A DNA stretch of 64,000 bases, taken from contig NZ_UWFA01000449.1 of assembly GCF_900601905.1 (NCBI RefSeq), positions 310,001-374,000 on the forward strand, written 5' to 3'. This document shows, piece after piece, positions 33,421 through 42,554 of the stretch (positions are counted from its first letter, which is position 1; each line of letters opens with the position of its first letter). The position numbers were made by a program, and so were the translations under genes. The stretch comes from Pseudomonas viridiflava. GTDB taxonomy: Bacteria; Pseudomonadota; Gammaproteobacteria; Pseudomonadales; Pseudomonadaceae. The notes under the pieces are model-generated. The model saw only the letters and a program-made list of their open reading frames with translations. It ran no database searches and was not told the origin of the DNA.

Positions 33421-34719
33421 ATGACTATTGAATTGCAATCGATGAGCGAGTTGGTGGCCGGCCGCACTGATACGTTGGTACTGTCTTCGGGGGTTTGCGT
33501 TCCCGTGCGCCTGAGTCAGGCACCTTTGGAAGAAGCGGTCGATGCAGTTTTACTGCGCAGGCCTGAAGATTTGGCCGTGCTCGCACGTCTACCAGAGTTC
33601 CCGGCGCTGCACCGGCTGTTGGAGGAGGGCGACGCTGCGGCCCGTTTGGCTGAGCACAAGCGTGATTTGCTGGCTTCGATGAGCAACGGCATTTATGTAT
33701 TTGGTGCACACCGGATCGGGCAGTCAGTGGTCAACGATGCGCGCCGGGTGGGTATCGCCGTGCTTGGTCTGCTGGACAACGATGCGACAAAGACCGGTAA
33801 GCACCTGGACGGTGTCGAGGTGTTTCATCCTGAGTCCAGTGACCTGTCTGACGCGGTGGTGGTAGTTGCCAGTGGTCGGTATAGCAACGACATCATTGGA
33901 CAGATCAATGCGCTTTGCCGTCGCGTGGTCAACTTCCATGAGTTCATCTATGCGACCGATTCTGCGCATGGTCCCGAGGCAACTTTTGCCAACTTGGCGA
34001 AGGACGCTCTGGATGGACCTTTGCGGTATGTGTCGGCCTTCTTGCGGTTGGACGACGAACATTCCAGGGTGGCATTCAACGGCTTGATCGATATGCGGAT
34101 GTCGCTGTCCATCACTCCCGCTGAGGTTCATAAATCACCGTTCTCCGAGGAGTATTTCGACAAGGCGTTTGTCAGTGCCGAGCAGGCACGTCACTTTGTT
34201 GATGCCGGCGCATTCAACGGTGACACTCTGGCGTCACTGGAGCGTCATTTCGGTCCGGTAGAGCGCGCTTATTTGTTCGAGCCAGAGATGGCACCGTATT
34301 ACGCAGCCTTAAAGCGTTTTTCTGATCGACCCAACGTATTGTTGTTCAACATGGGCCTGGACAGCGATTACAGCCGTTTCGAGTACGATCCCGTGCTGTC
34401 GTGCAACCTTGCCGGTGAAGTGACCGGGCCAATTCCCGACAACATCACTTCTTATATTCAGGGTGTGCCACTGGCACAGCTGGTCCCCGGCAAGGTCGGC
34501 TTGTTCAAACTCGACATTGAGGGCATGGAAGCGCGGGCGCTACGTGGTGCGACGGTCGTCATCCAGCGTGAAAAACCGGTGCTTGCCGTATGTGCTTATC
34601 ATCGTGCGGATGATTTCTGGAAGTTGATAGATACAGTCACTGCCATTCGACCGGATTATCGGGTCGCCATCCGGCACTACGCCGATATTCTTCACGATAT
34701 CACGCTGTACTTCTACTGA
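33421..34719 (+). CDS. FkbM-family methyltransferase, second copy with N-terminal extension
   Basis: A 432-residue protein. A leader of about 85 residues precedes a Rossmann-like segment (GIYVFGAHRIGQSVVNDAR, VLGLLDNDATKTG) comparable to that in the first FkbM gene. The methyltransferase part has FVDAGAFNGDTLASLE, LFEPEMAPYYAALK and the signature GLFKLDIEGMEARALRG. Its last segment (VLAVCAYHRADDFWKLI) parallels LAIAVYHRAEHLWSIF of the first copy, so the two are homologous. The ATG at 33421 follows GGAGAATCTG. The substrate is probably a glycan hydroxyl. Confidence 0.8.
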   Translation: MTIELQSMSELVAGRTDTLVLSSGVCVPVRLSQAPLEEAVDAVLLRRPEDLAVLARLPEFPALHRLLEEGDAAARLAEHKRDLLASMSNGIYVFGAHRIGQSVVNDARRVGIAVLGLLDNDATKTGKHLDGVEVFHPESSDLSDAVVVVASGRYSNDIIGQINALCRRVVNFHEFIYATDSAHGPEATFANLAKDALDGPLRYVSAFLRLDDEHSRVAFNGLIDMRMSLSITPAEVHKSPFSEEYFDKAFVSAEQARHFVDAGAFNGDTLASLERHFGPVERAYLFEPEMAPYYAALKRFSDRPNVLLFNMGLDSDYSRFEYDPVLSCNLAGEVTGPIPDNITSYIQGVPLAQLVPGKVGLFKLDIEGMEARALRGATVVIQREKPVLAVCAYHRADDFWKLIDTVTAIRPDYRVAIRHYADILHDITLYFY

Positions 34720-34792
34720 TGAAAGTGGGGGGTTGAAGTGGTTGTTGACCCCCACCCCTATTAATTTTATGTTGATTTTCAATGCATCGAGT

Positions 34793-37700
34793 ATGCCCAT
34801 GATTCTTTCGTTATATGCTCCTCGGCCAAATCCTTATTATGTAGTTGCTCCGGATTACCGACGAAATTCTGCGGGCATCAGGGTCATGCACATGCTGTGC
34901 GATGCATTGAATCGGGCGGGATACGAGGCTTATATAGGTACCGGTGTCCTTAACCCGGAACTGACGACTCCGCGGTTTACCCAAGAGGTCATAAGTTTAC
35001 ATAAAATACAGGGGTTGGAGCCGATCGTTGTTTATCCCGAGGTCGTCAGTGGTAATCCGTTAGGTGGCGATGTTGTAGCGCGTTATATACTCAATACTCC
35101 TGGCTTTCTCATCGGCGGCAAGGATTATGGTGAAGAGGACATCATGTTCTCTTTCTCAAAAGGGCTGCTAATGCCCGGCATGCCTGAAGAACATATAATG
35201 TTTCTTCAGCCTGTCGACCTGGGTGTTTTCAAATTGCCCGATGATCCTGGTAAGCGAATCGCTGGCAAAGTGTGCTATTACCAAGGACGCTCGGGTACCG
35301 GCCTTGATAAAAGTACCTTGCCGCCTGATGCGGTCGAGATCACCGCCAGTTATCCCGCCACTTGGGAGCGCTTGGTCGAGATTTTTCAGACGTGTGAGTT
35401 TTTTTACTCATCGGCAACGACTGCACTGTCGGCCGAGGCAGCGCTCTGTGGATGTATCGGTGTTGTTATTCCGGGTGAAGGGGCTCCATTAAATTTCTCG
35501 GCAGCCGAAACCGGGAATTACGGAGTTGCGTGGGGCAGTTCTCCCCAAGAGATTGAGCGGGCTCGTGAAACTTTACCCTTGGTGAAGCAGAGCATGGAAA
35601 AACAGGAGGTCGCCTTCTGGACAGCACTGGATTTGTTCATCGAGACGACGCAACGTGCCGCCGCCAGAACCCGTGCTGCCAAGCTGGAACTGGGCATCGC
35701 CAAACGACTCGATATGCGTAATCAGATGGCGTTGACGTTGCAAGCGCTGGCTACTGTTGTTCATCGCTATGTCCCAACCATCGGCGTAGTTGTTGTAGAT
35801 ATGCAGAGTCATAAAGACCTACTGGCGCGAACTCTTGACAGTATTGCAGCCTGTGAGGGTGGCGCCGTTTCGATCGTTCCCATGGTTGTATCTGATTCTG
35901 CTGCCGTACCGGCGGCAGTAAACGTAGTCCAGTGCCGTGCAGAAAATCACATTGATGCCATTAACCAGGCGATATTGGAAAGTGATTGCGAGTGGGTGCT
36001 CGTCATGCGTGCCGGGGAAGAGTTCATACCTTCAGGCATGTTAATGACGTCATTGAAGCTGGCAAAAATGAGTGATTACCATGCGGTTTTCGCGGATGAG
36101 ATTGTTCGTTTTGGGCATGACAGCTTGGAGTTATCACTTCGACCTGATCTCAATCTGGACCTTTTGCTCAGTCTTCCTGCGGGGTTTGCGCGACACTGGC
36201 TCCTGCGCCGTGATAGCTGGCAAGGAGCAGGGGGCTTCGCAACTGATCATGCGAATGCATTTGAATTCCACTTCATTCTGAAGCTGATTGAATCGTTCGG
36301 TTTGGAGGGGCTTGGCCATATCAGTGAGCCGTTACTCATCATTGATCACGTGCCCCCTCAAGATATACCTCAGGAGCGAATCGTCATTGAGCAGCACCTG
36401 CATCAGCGTGGGTATGCCAATGCTCTGGTTAACGCAGCTGAACCCGGGTGTTACCAGCTTGACTATGGCCACTCGGAGACGCCGCTGGTCAGTATTCTGA
36501 TCGTAGTGGATGGTCTGATCCTTCATGCGCAACGCTGTATTGACCGTCTGTTGGAAGCTACTCAATACGATCGTTACGAAATCTTGCTGCTGGACCGTGG
36601 TAATCAGGATCACCTGACCCGTGAATGGCTTAACGGTATTGATCAATTAGGTGCCGCTCAATTACGTGTTTTGCGTTTTGCTGGTGATGAGTCATTGGCG
36701 GTGATTCGTAATCACGCGGCGATGCAAGCCCACGGCAGCTACTTGCTGTTTCTTGATGCTTGCACAGCGGTCACCGATAAGGATTGGCTGCAGCAGTTGC
36801 TTAACCATGTGATGCGCCCCGAGGTCGGTTGCGTAGGTGCCAGGCTGATCGGCGGTGATGGACAACTTCGCCAAGCTGGCCTGGTATTAGGCCTGGGGGG
36901 CGTGGTGGGTGAAGGATTCCAGCGCGCGCTCGCTGAGCCGGGTTATAGGCATCGTTTGGCGGTAGACCAGAATTGCTCCGCCCTTAGTGATTCTTGTCTG
37001 ATAGTCAGTCGAGAACTCTTTATTGCGATGGATGGTTTCGATGAGACCTTGCTCCCTTGGGAGGGAGTTGACTTATGCCTGAAAGTTTCTCGAGAAGGTT
37101 ACCTCAACGTATGGGCACCTAGGGCCTGCCTGTTCATCAGCGATGCACAGTCCCTGCCTTGCTCCGCCGTTCAAGAAGACCTGATGTATGAACGCTGGCT
37201 GCCAGTACTTGCGCATGACCCGGCGTATAACTCCAATCTTTCCCTGGCGCCGGACAGTGCTTTTAAGCTGGCTCGCACTGCGTGGCAGTTGCCGAACTTG
37301 ATAGGCGTGAAGTCCCCGCCGAAAATATTGGTCCATGTGACAAAAAAAGCGGTAGACGGTCAATCGAGGGTCATTCAGCCGTTTAACAGGCTGCTTGTGG
37401 AAGGGCAGATTGACGGTATTGTTCTCAACCAAATGATGTCGGTAGTAGAGCTTGAGCGTTTTGCTCCCGATGTTGTCCTGGTGCAACGGTATGTCGATGA
37501 GGCTCATATTGAGTCAATGCGCCGCATGAAAACCTTTTCCAAAGCCTTCAGGGTCTATGAGCTGGATCGATATCTCCCCGATACACCGATGCCCGGTTTC
37601 AACAGTGCAAACTATGGTCCACAGATACTCGATGCTTTAAAAAAGAGTATGGGTTTCATGGACCGGGTCGTGGTTTCGTCCGAAGTACTGGCTCAGGTGT

Positions 37701-38296
37701 TCGAGGACTTCAACTCCGATATACGAGTCCTGCAGACACGACTGGATCCAGGCAGCTGGGCTGGGCTAATCAGTAAACGTCAGGCTTGCAGCAAACCACG
37801 GATCGGTCTTTCGGCCCGTGGGACCCTGCCGAGCGACAGTGAACTGCTGGCTGACGTTGTAATAACGCTGGCCAATGAAGTGGACTGGGTATTCATCGGC
37901 AGTTGCCCGCCTCATCTTCGCCCCTTTATGCATCAGGTTTGCACAGATGTTGACGAAGGCTATCCGGCACGGCTTGCTTCACTGAACCTGGATCTTGCGC
38001 TGGTGCCTTTGCAAAACACGTTGTTGAATCGATGCCGAAGCAATGAGCGCTTGCTTGAGTTTGGTTATCTGGGCATTCCGGTTATCGCCAGTGACCTGCA
38101 AGCGCACCGCGGAGACCTTCCGGTCACCCTCGTCCATGACGGTATTAACACCTGGATGGACGCTGTGCGCGCCCATACCAATGATCTTCATGAGGCTCAG
38201 AAGATGGGCGATGCACTGCAGCAGCGTGTTCGCAGTGACTGGATGCTTGATGGACCCGCTCTCGATGTTTGGCGAGACATCTGGTTGCCCAGCTAG
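34793..38296 (+). CDS. Giant multi-domain glycosyltransferase
   Basis: About 1167 residues in three blocks. The N-terminal block has a GT-B-like region (SAGIRVMHMLCDALNRAGYE, ATTALSAEAALCGCIGVVIPGEG). The central block has two GT2-like halves: one with SDCEWVLVMRAGEEFIPSGM and VFADEIVRFG, and one beginning VSILIVVDGLILHAQRC with LLFLDACTAVTDKDWLQQLL. The C-terminal block is GT4-like, with SNERLLEFGYLGIPVIASDL. Size and layout recall flagellin glycosyltransferases (Fgt) of Pseudomonas. The start is uncertain: ATG 34793 begins the conserved MILSLYAPRPNPYYV, but no good ribosome-binding site precedes it, and a TTG at 34733 is the longest option. Confidence 0.78.
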   Translation: MPMILSLYAPRPNPYYVVAPDYRRNSAGIRVMHMLCDALNRAGYEAYIGTGVLNPELTTPRFTQEVISLHKIQGLEPIVVYPEVVSGNPLGGDVVARYILNTPGFLIGGKDYGEEDIMFSFSKGLLMPGMPEEHIMFLQPVDLGVFKLPDDPGKRIAGKVCYYQGRSGTGLDKSTLPPDAVEITASYPATWERLVEIFQTCEFFYSSATTALSAEAALCGCIGVVIPGEGAPLNFSAAETGNYGVAWGSSPQEIERARETLPLVKQSMEKQEVAFWTALDLFIETTQRAAARTRAAKLELGIAKRLDMRNQMALTLQALATVVHRYVPTIGVVVVDMQSHKDLLARTLDSIAACEGGAVSIVPMVVSDSAAVPAAVNVVQCRAENHIDAINQAILESDCEWVLVMRAGEEFIPSGMLMTSLKLAKMSDYHAVFADEIVRFGHDSLELSLRPDLNLDLLLSLPAGFARHWLLRRDSWQGAGGFATDHANAFEFHFILKLIESFGLEGLGHISEPLLIIDHVPPQDIPQERIVIEQHLHQRGYANALVNAAEPGCYQLDYGHSETPLVSILIVVDGLILHAQRCIDRLLEATQYDRYEILLLDRGNQDHLTREWLNGIDQLGAAQLRVLRFAGDESLAVIRNHAAMQAHGSYLLFLDACTAVTDKDWLQQLLNHVMRPEVGCVGARLIGGDGQLRQAGLVLGLGGVVGEGFQRALAEPGYRHRLAVDQNCSALSDSCLIVSRELFIAMDGFDETLLPWEGVDLCLKVSREGYLNVWAPRACLFISDAQSLPCSAVQEDLMYERWLPVLAHDPAYNSNLSLAPDSAFKLARTAWQLPNLIGVKSPPKILVHVTKKAVDGQSRVIQPFNRLLVEGQIDGIVLNQMMSVVELERFAPDVVLVQRYVDEAHIESMRRMKTFSKAFRVYELDRYLPDTPMPGFNSANYGPQILDALKKSMGFMDRVVVSSEVLAQVFEDFNSDIRVLQTRLDPGSWAGLISKRQACSKPRIGLSARGTLPSDSELLADVVITLANEVDWVFIGSCPPHLRPFMHQVCTDVDEGYPARLASLNLDLALVPLQNTLLNRCRSNERLLEFGYLGIPVIASDLQAHRGDLPVTLVHDGINTWMDAVRAHTNDLHEAQKMGDALQQRVRSDWMLDGPALDVWRDIWLPS

Positions 38297-38402
38297 TCTG
38301 GGCTGATTTTTGTGCGGTGCGGATGCAGATCCGCAGGTGCTAGTGAGTCATTGCCGTGAATCGCACTAACAAGACGCCCGCGAATGCTGGCAGAGGTATG
38401 AC

Positions 38403-39449
38403 GTGAAAGTAACACTGGATTCTCAAACGGTACTCAAGGATCTTCAGAGGGTGATCGGCCATCTCGGTAGCCTTCAGGGTCTTCAAGGGAAACATTTGCT
38501 GATTACCGGAAGTACCGGTTTTTTCGGCAAGTGGTTGCTTGCGCTAATTGCCCTGCTCAATAGAGGGGGAGCAGAGATCGAGGTTACAGCGGTCTCCAGG
38601 TCACCGGAGCGCTTTCTTGACGAGTTGCCTGAGTACCGTCGTTGCGGTTGGATCAGATGGATGCAGGCGGACGTCATGGCATTACCCCAAGTACCCTTGG
38701 GGCGGCCGGTCGATCTGATTATTCATGCAGCCACGGACACACTGCCAGGCGCTCAAGGTGATCCGATCACTATCTTTGACACAATTCTGGGTGGCGCGCG
38801 CAATGTGCTGGATCTGGCCCTTGTCACTGGAGCAAAACGTGTTTTATTCACGGGTACGGGTGCGCAATACGGAGTGATCAGTCCTTCGCAGCCGGTATTG
38901 GAAACCAGTAATTGCTCATGCAACAGCCTTTTAGCGAGCAGCGGCTACGCCGAGGCAAAGCGTGCTCAAGAGACGTTGGCGGCGCTGTACGCGGACCGAC
39001 ACGGACTTGAAGTGATTCTTACCCGTTGCTTTGCCTTTTCCGGTCCGGGCCTTACGATGAATTCCCACTTTGCAATCGGCAACTTCATCAGGGATGCGCT
39101 GAACAACGAGTCGCTGGTCATGCAGTCAACGGGCCGGGCAGTACGCAGTTATTTGCACGGTGCCGACCTGGCTGTCTGGTTACTGATGTTATTGCTCAGA
39201 GGGCAGAGTGGCCAGGCTTACAACGTAGGCTCAGATCAGGGCCTGAGCATCGCTGAGTTGGCACGTCGGGTCGTAGCCCGGGTGGCGCCGCAAAAGCCGA
39301 TTATCATGCCGACTGTCGAGCAAGGCGGGTCTCAGGCCTCTTACTATGTCCCGGACATCCAGAAAGCCAGAGCATTGGGGCTTGATGTCTGGACCTCCCT
39401 GGATGAGTCCATCGACAGTATGGTTGATTGGACGCGTGAACTTCACTAG
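38403..39449 (+). CDS. NAD-dependent epimerase/reductase (extended SDR)
   Basis: A 348-residue extended SDR. The cofactor motif is LLITGSTGFFGKWLLALIAL and the catalytic YxxxK is in SSGYAEAKRAQE. NVGSDQGLSIAELARRV and VPDIQKARALGLD are typical of sugar-nucleotide epimerases and dehydratases. In this operon it could reduce the branched CDP-sugar, as YerF or abequose/tyvelose synthases do. The GTG start at 38403 follows AGAGG at good spacing. It is the last clear gene of the glycan cluster; 106 bases without features separate it from the glycosyltransferase gene. Confidence 0.8.
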   Translation: MKVTLDSQTVLKDLQRVIGHLGSLQGLQGKHLLITGSTGFFGKWLLALIALLNRGGAEIEVTAVSRSPERFLDELPEYRRCGWIRWMQADVMALPQVPLGRPVDLIIHAATDTLPGAQGDPITIFDTILGGARNVLDLALVTGAKRVLFTGTGAQYGVISPSQPVLETSNCSCNSLLASSGYAEAKRAQETLAALYADRHGLEVILTRCFAFSGPGLTMNSHFAIGNFIRDALNNESLVMQSTGRAVRSYLHGADLAVWLLMLLLRGQSGQAYNVGSDQGLSIAELARRVVARVAPQKPIIMPTVEQGGSQASYYVPDIQKARALGLDVWTSLDESIDSMVDWTRELH

Positions 39450-39570
39450 GGAGCAACAAATGAGACGCCAGTCTGGGCGGACATTTCCTTTAGCGAAGCT
39501 TGAAATTCTGTATTCGGGATGCGTATTGTCCAGCTCACCCCTCGGCGACCTGACAATCAAGGACTTGATG

Positions 39571-40911
39571 ATGAATGGCGACAAAGCCGCGCTTGCGCAA
39601 CAGCTGGCGGGTATAGATGAGATCGAATGCGTCACGCCAGACCTGAACGGCGTACCCCGTGGCAAGGTGATGACCGCGCAGGGTTTTCTGGAAGGGCGGC
39701 GGCTGCAGATGGCGCGGGGCGTGTTGTTGCAATGCATCATGGGCGGCTATCCGCCGTCGCGCTTCTATGGCAGCGACGATGGGGACGTGGCGATGATCCC
39801 TGATCCGCAGCAGATTCATCGTTTGCCGTGGAGCGAAGAGCCGCGCGCGTTGGCGATTTGTGATGTCGACGAGTTGGGCGGTGGCAGTTGCAGCCTGTCT
39901 ACCCGAGGCCAGCTCAAGCGCGTCATTGCTCGCTATGCCGAGCGCGGGCTTAGCCCGGTCGTTGCGACCGAGCTTGAGTTTTTCGTGTTCGCGCCCAATC
40001 CCGACCCTGCTCAGGCCTTCCAGCCGCCAAAGGGCCTGGATGGTCGACGCGAGGATGGCCATTCGGCCTTCAGCATCAGTTCCAACAATGGCCTGCGGCC
40101 GTTTTTCAGCGAGGTCTATGCCTGCATGGCGGCGCTGGGTTTGCCGCGCGATACGTTCATGCACGAAATGGGCGTCAGCCAGTTTGAAATCAACCTGTGG
40201 CACGGCGACCCTTTGCTGCTGGCCGACCAGACCTTCCTGTTCAAACACCTGCTCAAGGAAGTGGCGCTCAAACATGGCCTGATCGTGGTGTGCATGGCCA
40301 AGCCCCTGGCGCATACGGCCGGCAGCTCCATGCATATTCACCAGAGCGTGGTGGATGCCGCGACCGGCATCAATGTGTTCAGCGACGAAGCAGGGCAGCC
40401 AACCGCTGCGTTCAGGCAGTTCATTGCCGGGCAGCAGGCGTGTATGGCTGATTTCACGGCGTTGTTCGCGCCGAATGTGAATTCCTACCAGCGGCTGTGT
40501 CATCCGTTTGCTTCACCGAACAATGCCTGCTGGTCTCACGATAATCGCGCCGCAGGCTTGCGCATACCTGCCAGTGCACCGACGGCGCGGCGTGTGGAAA
40601 ATAGGCTGCCGGGGGCCGACGCCAATCCTTACCTGGCCATTGCCGCCAGCCTGGCAGCGGGCCTTTATGGCATGGATCGCGAGCTTGAACCGACGGATCC
40701 GCTCCAAGGCGAGATCGAAGTGCCTGACCATTTGTCACTGCCATGTACCTTGCATGCCGCTCTGGAACGTCTGAAACGCAGTTCGGTGGCCAAGGAACTG
40801 TTTGGCAATGAGTTCATCGAAGGCTACATCGCATCGAAGAGTATGGAATTGACCAGCTTTCTTGATGAAATCACCCCCTGGGAGCGACGCGTTCTCGCTG
40901 CCCAGGCTTAA
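39571..40911 (+). CDS. Glutamine synthetase family protein (PauA/gamma-glutamylpolyamine synthetase-like)
   Basis: A 446-residue GS-family ligase. Seen are DLNGVPRGKVM, the metal-site ATELEFFVFAPNP, HEMGVSQFEINL, GSSMHIHQSV, CHPFASPNNACWSHDNR and ADANPYLAIAA. Length and lack of the adenylylation loop fit the PauA/SpuI group, which gamma-glutamylates polyamines or other amines, rather than GlnA. The second ATG at 39571 is chosen, with AAGGA seven bases upstream. An in-frame ATG at 39460 with GGGAG would add 37 unconserved residues. The MFS gene downstream may transport its substrate. Confidence 0.88.
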   Translation: MNGDKAALAQQLAGIDEIECVTPDLNGVPRGKVMTAQGFLEGRRLQMARGVLLQCIMGGYPPSRFYGSDDGDVAMIPDPQQIHRLPWSEEPRALAICDVDELGGGSCSLSTRGQLKRVIARYAERGLSPVVATELEFFVFAPNPDPAQAFQPPKGLDGRREDGHSAFSISSNNGLRPFFSEVYACMAALGLPRDTFMHEMGVSQFEINLWHGDPLLLADQTFLFKHLLKEVALKHGLIVVCMAKPLAHTAGSSMHIHQSVVDAATGINVFSDEAGQPTAAFRQFIAGQQACMADFTALFAPNVNSYQRLCHPFASPNNACWSHDNRAAGLRIPASAPTARRVENRLPGADANPYLAIAASLAAGLYGMDRELEPTDPLQGEIEVPDHLSLPCTLHAALERLKRSSVAKELFGNEFIEGYIASKSMELTSFLDEITPWERRVLAAQA

Positions 40912-40964
40912 AAACGCTGTTTGGTAGCTATCGGTGTCGGTAGCTGCCTATTTTTGGAAAGCCG

Positions 40965-42332
40965 ATGCGCCAAATCTGGAAGTCTTTTCGGGGGCTGTAT
41001 TTTGCCTCGCTGATGATGTTGATCGGCTCGGGTCTTTTGACCACCTACCTTGCGTTGCGATTGTCGGCCGACAATGTCGATGGCCTTTGGATCGGTGGTT
41101 TGATGGCGGCCAACTACTTCGGCCTGGTGCTGGGTGGCAAGGTGGGCCACCGGTTGATCGCGAGGGTCGGGCACATCCGCGCCTATGCGACGTGCGCCGG
41201 GGTGGTCGGCGCGGCAGTGCTGGGGCTGGGGCTGATCGACTGGCTACCGGCCTGGCTGATTCTGCGGATGATCGTCGGCCTTGGGATGATGTGTCAGTAC
41301 ATGGTCATCGAAAGCTGGCTCAACGAGCAGGCGGCGGCAAAGCAGCGCGGCATGGTGTTCAGCGGGTACATGATTGCTTCATACCTGGGGCTGGTGCTGG
41401 GGCAGTTGATTCTGGTGATTCATCCAGGGTTGGGGCCGGAACTGCTGATGCTGGTCGCGCTGTGCTTTGCCCTGTGTCTGGTGCCGGTGGCCATGACCCG
41501 CAGCATCCACCCTGCGCCGTTGCATCCAGCACCTTTGGAGCCGCGATTCTTCATCAGCCGGGTGCCGCAATCGTTGACCACCATCCTTGGGGCCGGGCTG
41601 ATGATCGGCTCGTTTTATGGCCTTGCACCGTTATATGCAGCGCAGCAGGGCTTATCCACCGAGCATGTCGGTATGTTCATGGGGTGCTGCATTCTGGCCG
41701 GCCTGTTGGTGCAGTGGCCGCTGGGTCTGCTGTCCGACCGTTATGACCGCGCCAAGCTGATGCGCGCTTTCGCCGGGATGTTGGCGGTAGCGGCGTTGCC
41801 CCTTGCCGTGCTGCCGAACATGCCGCTTGAGGCGCTGTTCGTGGTGGGCTTCCTGGCGTCAATGCTGCAGTTCAGCCTGTATCCGCTGGCCGTGGCGTTC
41901 GCCAATGACCACGTCGAGGCCGAGCGTCGCGTATCATTGACGGCCATGCTGCTGATGACCTTCGGCATCGGCGCCAGCATCGGCCCGCTGGCAGCGGGTG
42001 CGCTGATGCAAATGCTGGGCAGCAACATGCTCTACGTGTTTGTCAGTTTCACTGCATTTATTCTGGTGCTGCTGATTCGTCCGAAAGCCGTTACCCACCT
42101 TCACCAGGTCGACGACGCGCCGCTGCATCACATCGCCATGCCGGACAGCATGTCCAGCTCGCCACTGGTGGTTGCCCTTGACCCTCGTGTGGATGAGCAG
42201 GTGGTTCAGGACCAGATGCAGACAGCGGTCGAGCCTGTGGTTGAGCCGGAGCCAGAGCCAGAGCCAGAGCCGGAGCCTGAAGATGTTGTTGTGGATAAGC
42301 CTGTGGAAGATGAAGAGATCAACCGGCCGTAG
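40965..42332 (+). CDS. MFS transporter (YcaD-like) with acidic Glu-Pro tail
   Basis: A 455-residue major-facilitator protein with about 12 hydrophobic segments in the first 380 residues. Family marks include GKVGHRLIARVGHIRAY, VIESWLNEQAAAKQRG and GLLSDRYDRAKLM. The last 75 residues are cytoplasmic and acidic, with six consecutive Glu-Pro pairs. It starts at an ATG after GGAAAGCC, 54 bases from the glutamine synthetase gene, so the two are likely co-transcribed. The substrate is unknown; an amine or amino acid is plausible from the neighbour. Confidence 0.85.
   Translation: MRQIWKSFRGLYFASLMMLIGSGLLTTYLALRLSADNVDGLWIGGLMAANYFGLVLGGKVGHRLIARVGHIRAYATCAGVVGAAVLGLGLIDWLPAWLILRMIVGLGMMCQYMVIESWLNEQAAAKQRGMVFSGYMIASYLGLVLGQLILVIHPGLGPELLMLVALCFALCLVPVAMTRSIHPAPLHPAPLEPRFFISRVPQSLTTILGAGLMIGSFYGLAPLYAAQQGLSTEHVGMFMGCCILAGLLVQWPLGLLSDRYDRAKLMRAFAGMLAVAALPLAVLPNMPLEALFVVGFLASMLQFSLYPLAVAFANDHVEAERRVSLTAMLLMTFGIGASIGPLAAGALMQMLGSNMLYVFVSFTAFILVLLIRPKAVTHLHQVDDAPLHHIAMPDSMSSSPLVVALDPRVDEQVVQDQMQTAVEPVVEPEPEPEPEPEPEDVVVDKPVEDEEINRP
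42243..42278 (+). repeat. Tandem 6-bp coding repeat (Glu-Pro)
   Basis: Six units of GAGCC(G/A/T) in the MFS transporter gene encode Glu-Pro six times. Such short in-frame repeats can change length by slippage. Confidence 0.85.
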
Positions 42333-42350
42333 GTACCGCACGATCTCCTT

Positions 42351-42454
42351 GTGGGACGACCGGGGTGGCGCTCCACCTTGCCCGCGAAAGCGATGTTCAG
42401 GAATAAATAGATACCTGGCCTTTCCGACCTCATCGCGAGCAAGCTCGCTCCCAC
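42351..42454. repeat. REPIN
   Basis: A degenerate REP (GTGGGACGACCGGGG onward) and a canonical inverse copy ending GCTCGCTCCCAC flank about 45 bases. It separates the MFS gene from the phage-like island. Confidence 0.7.
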
Positions 42455-42554
42455 AATCCATCGTTTGCTTCGCGACGGCGCTGTGTCGGAGTAGGTCTTT
42501 CCTGCAGATTTTGGCCTGAAAAAAGGCCGCGCAGCGCCTGGCATTGGTGGAAAC

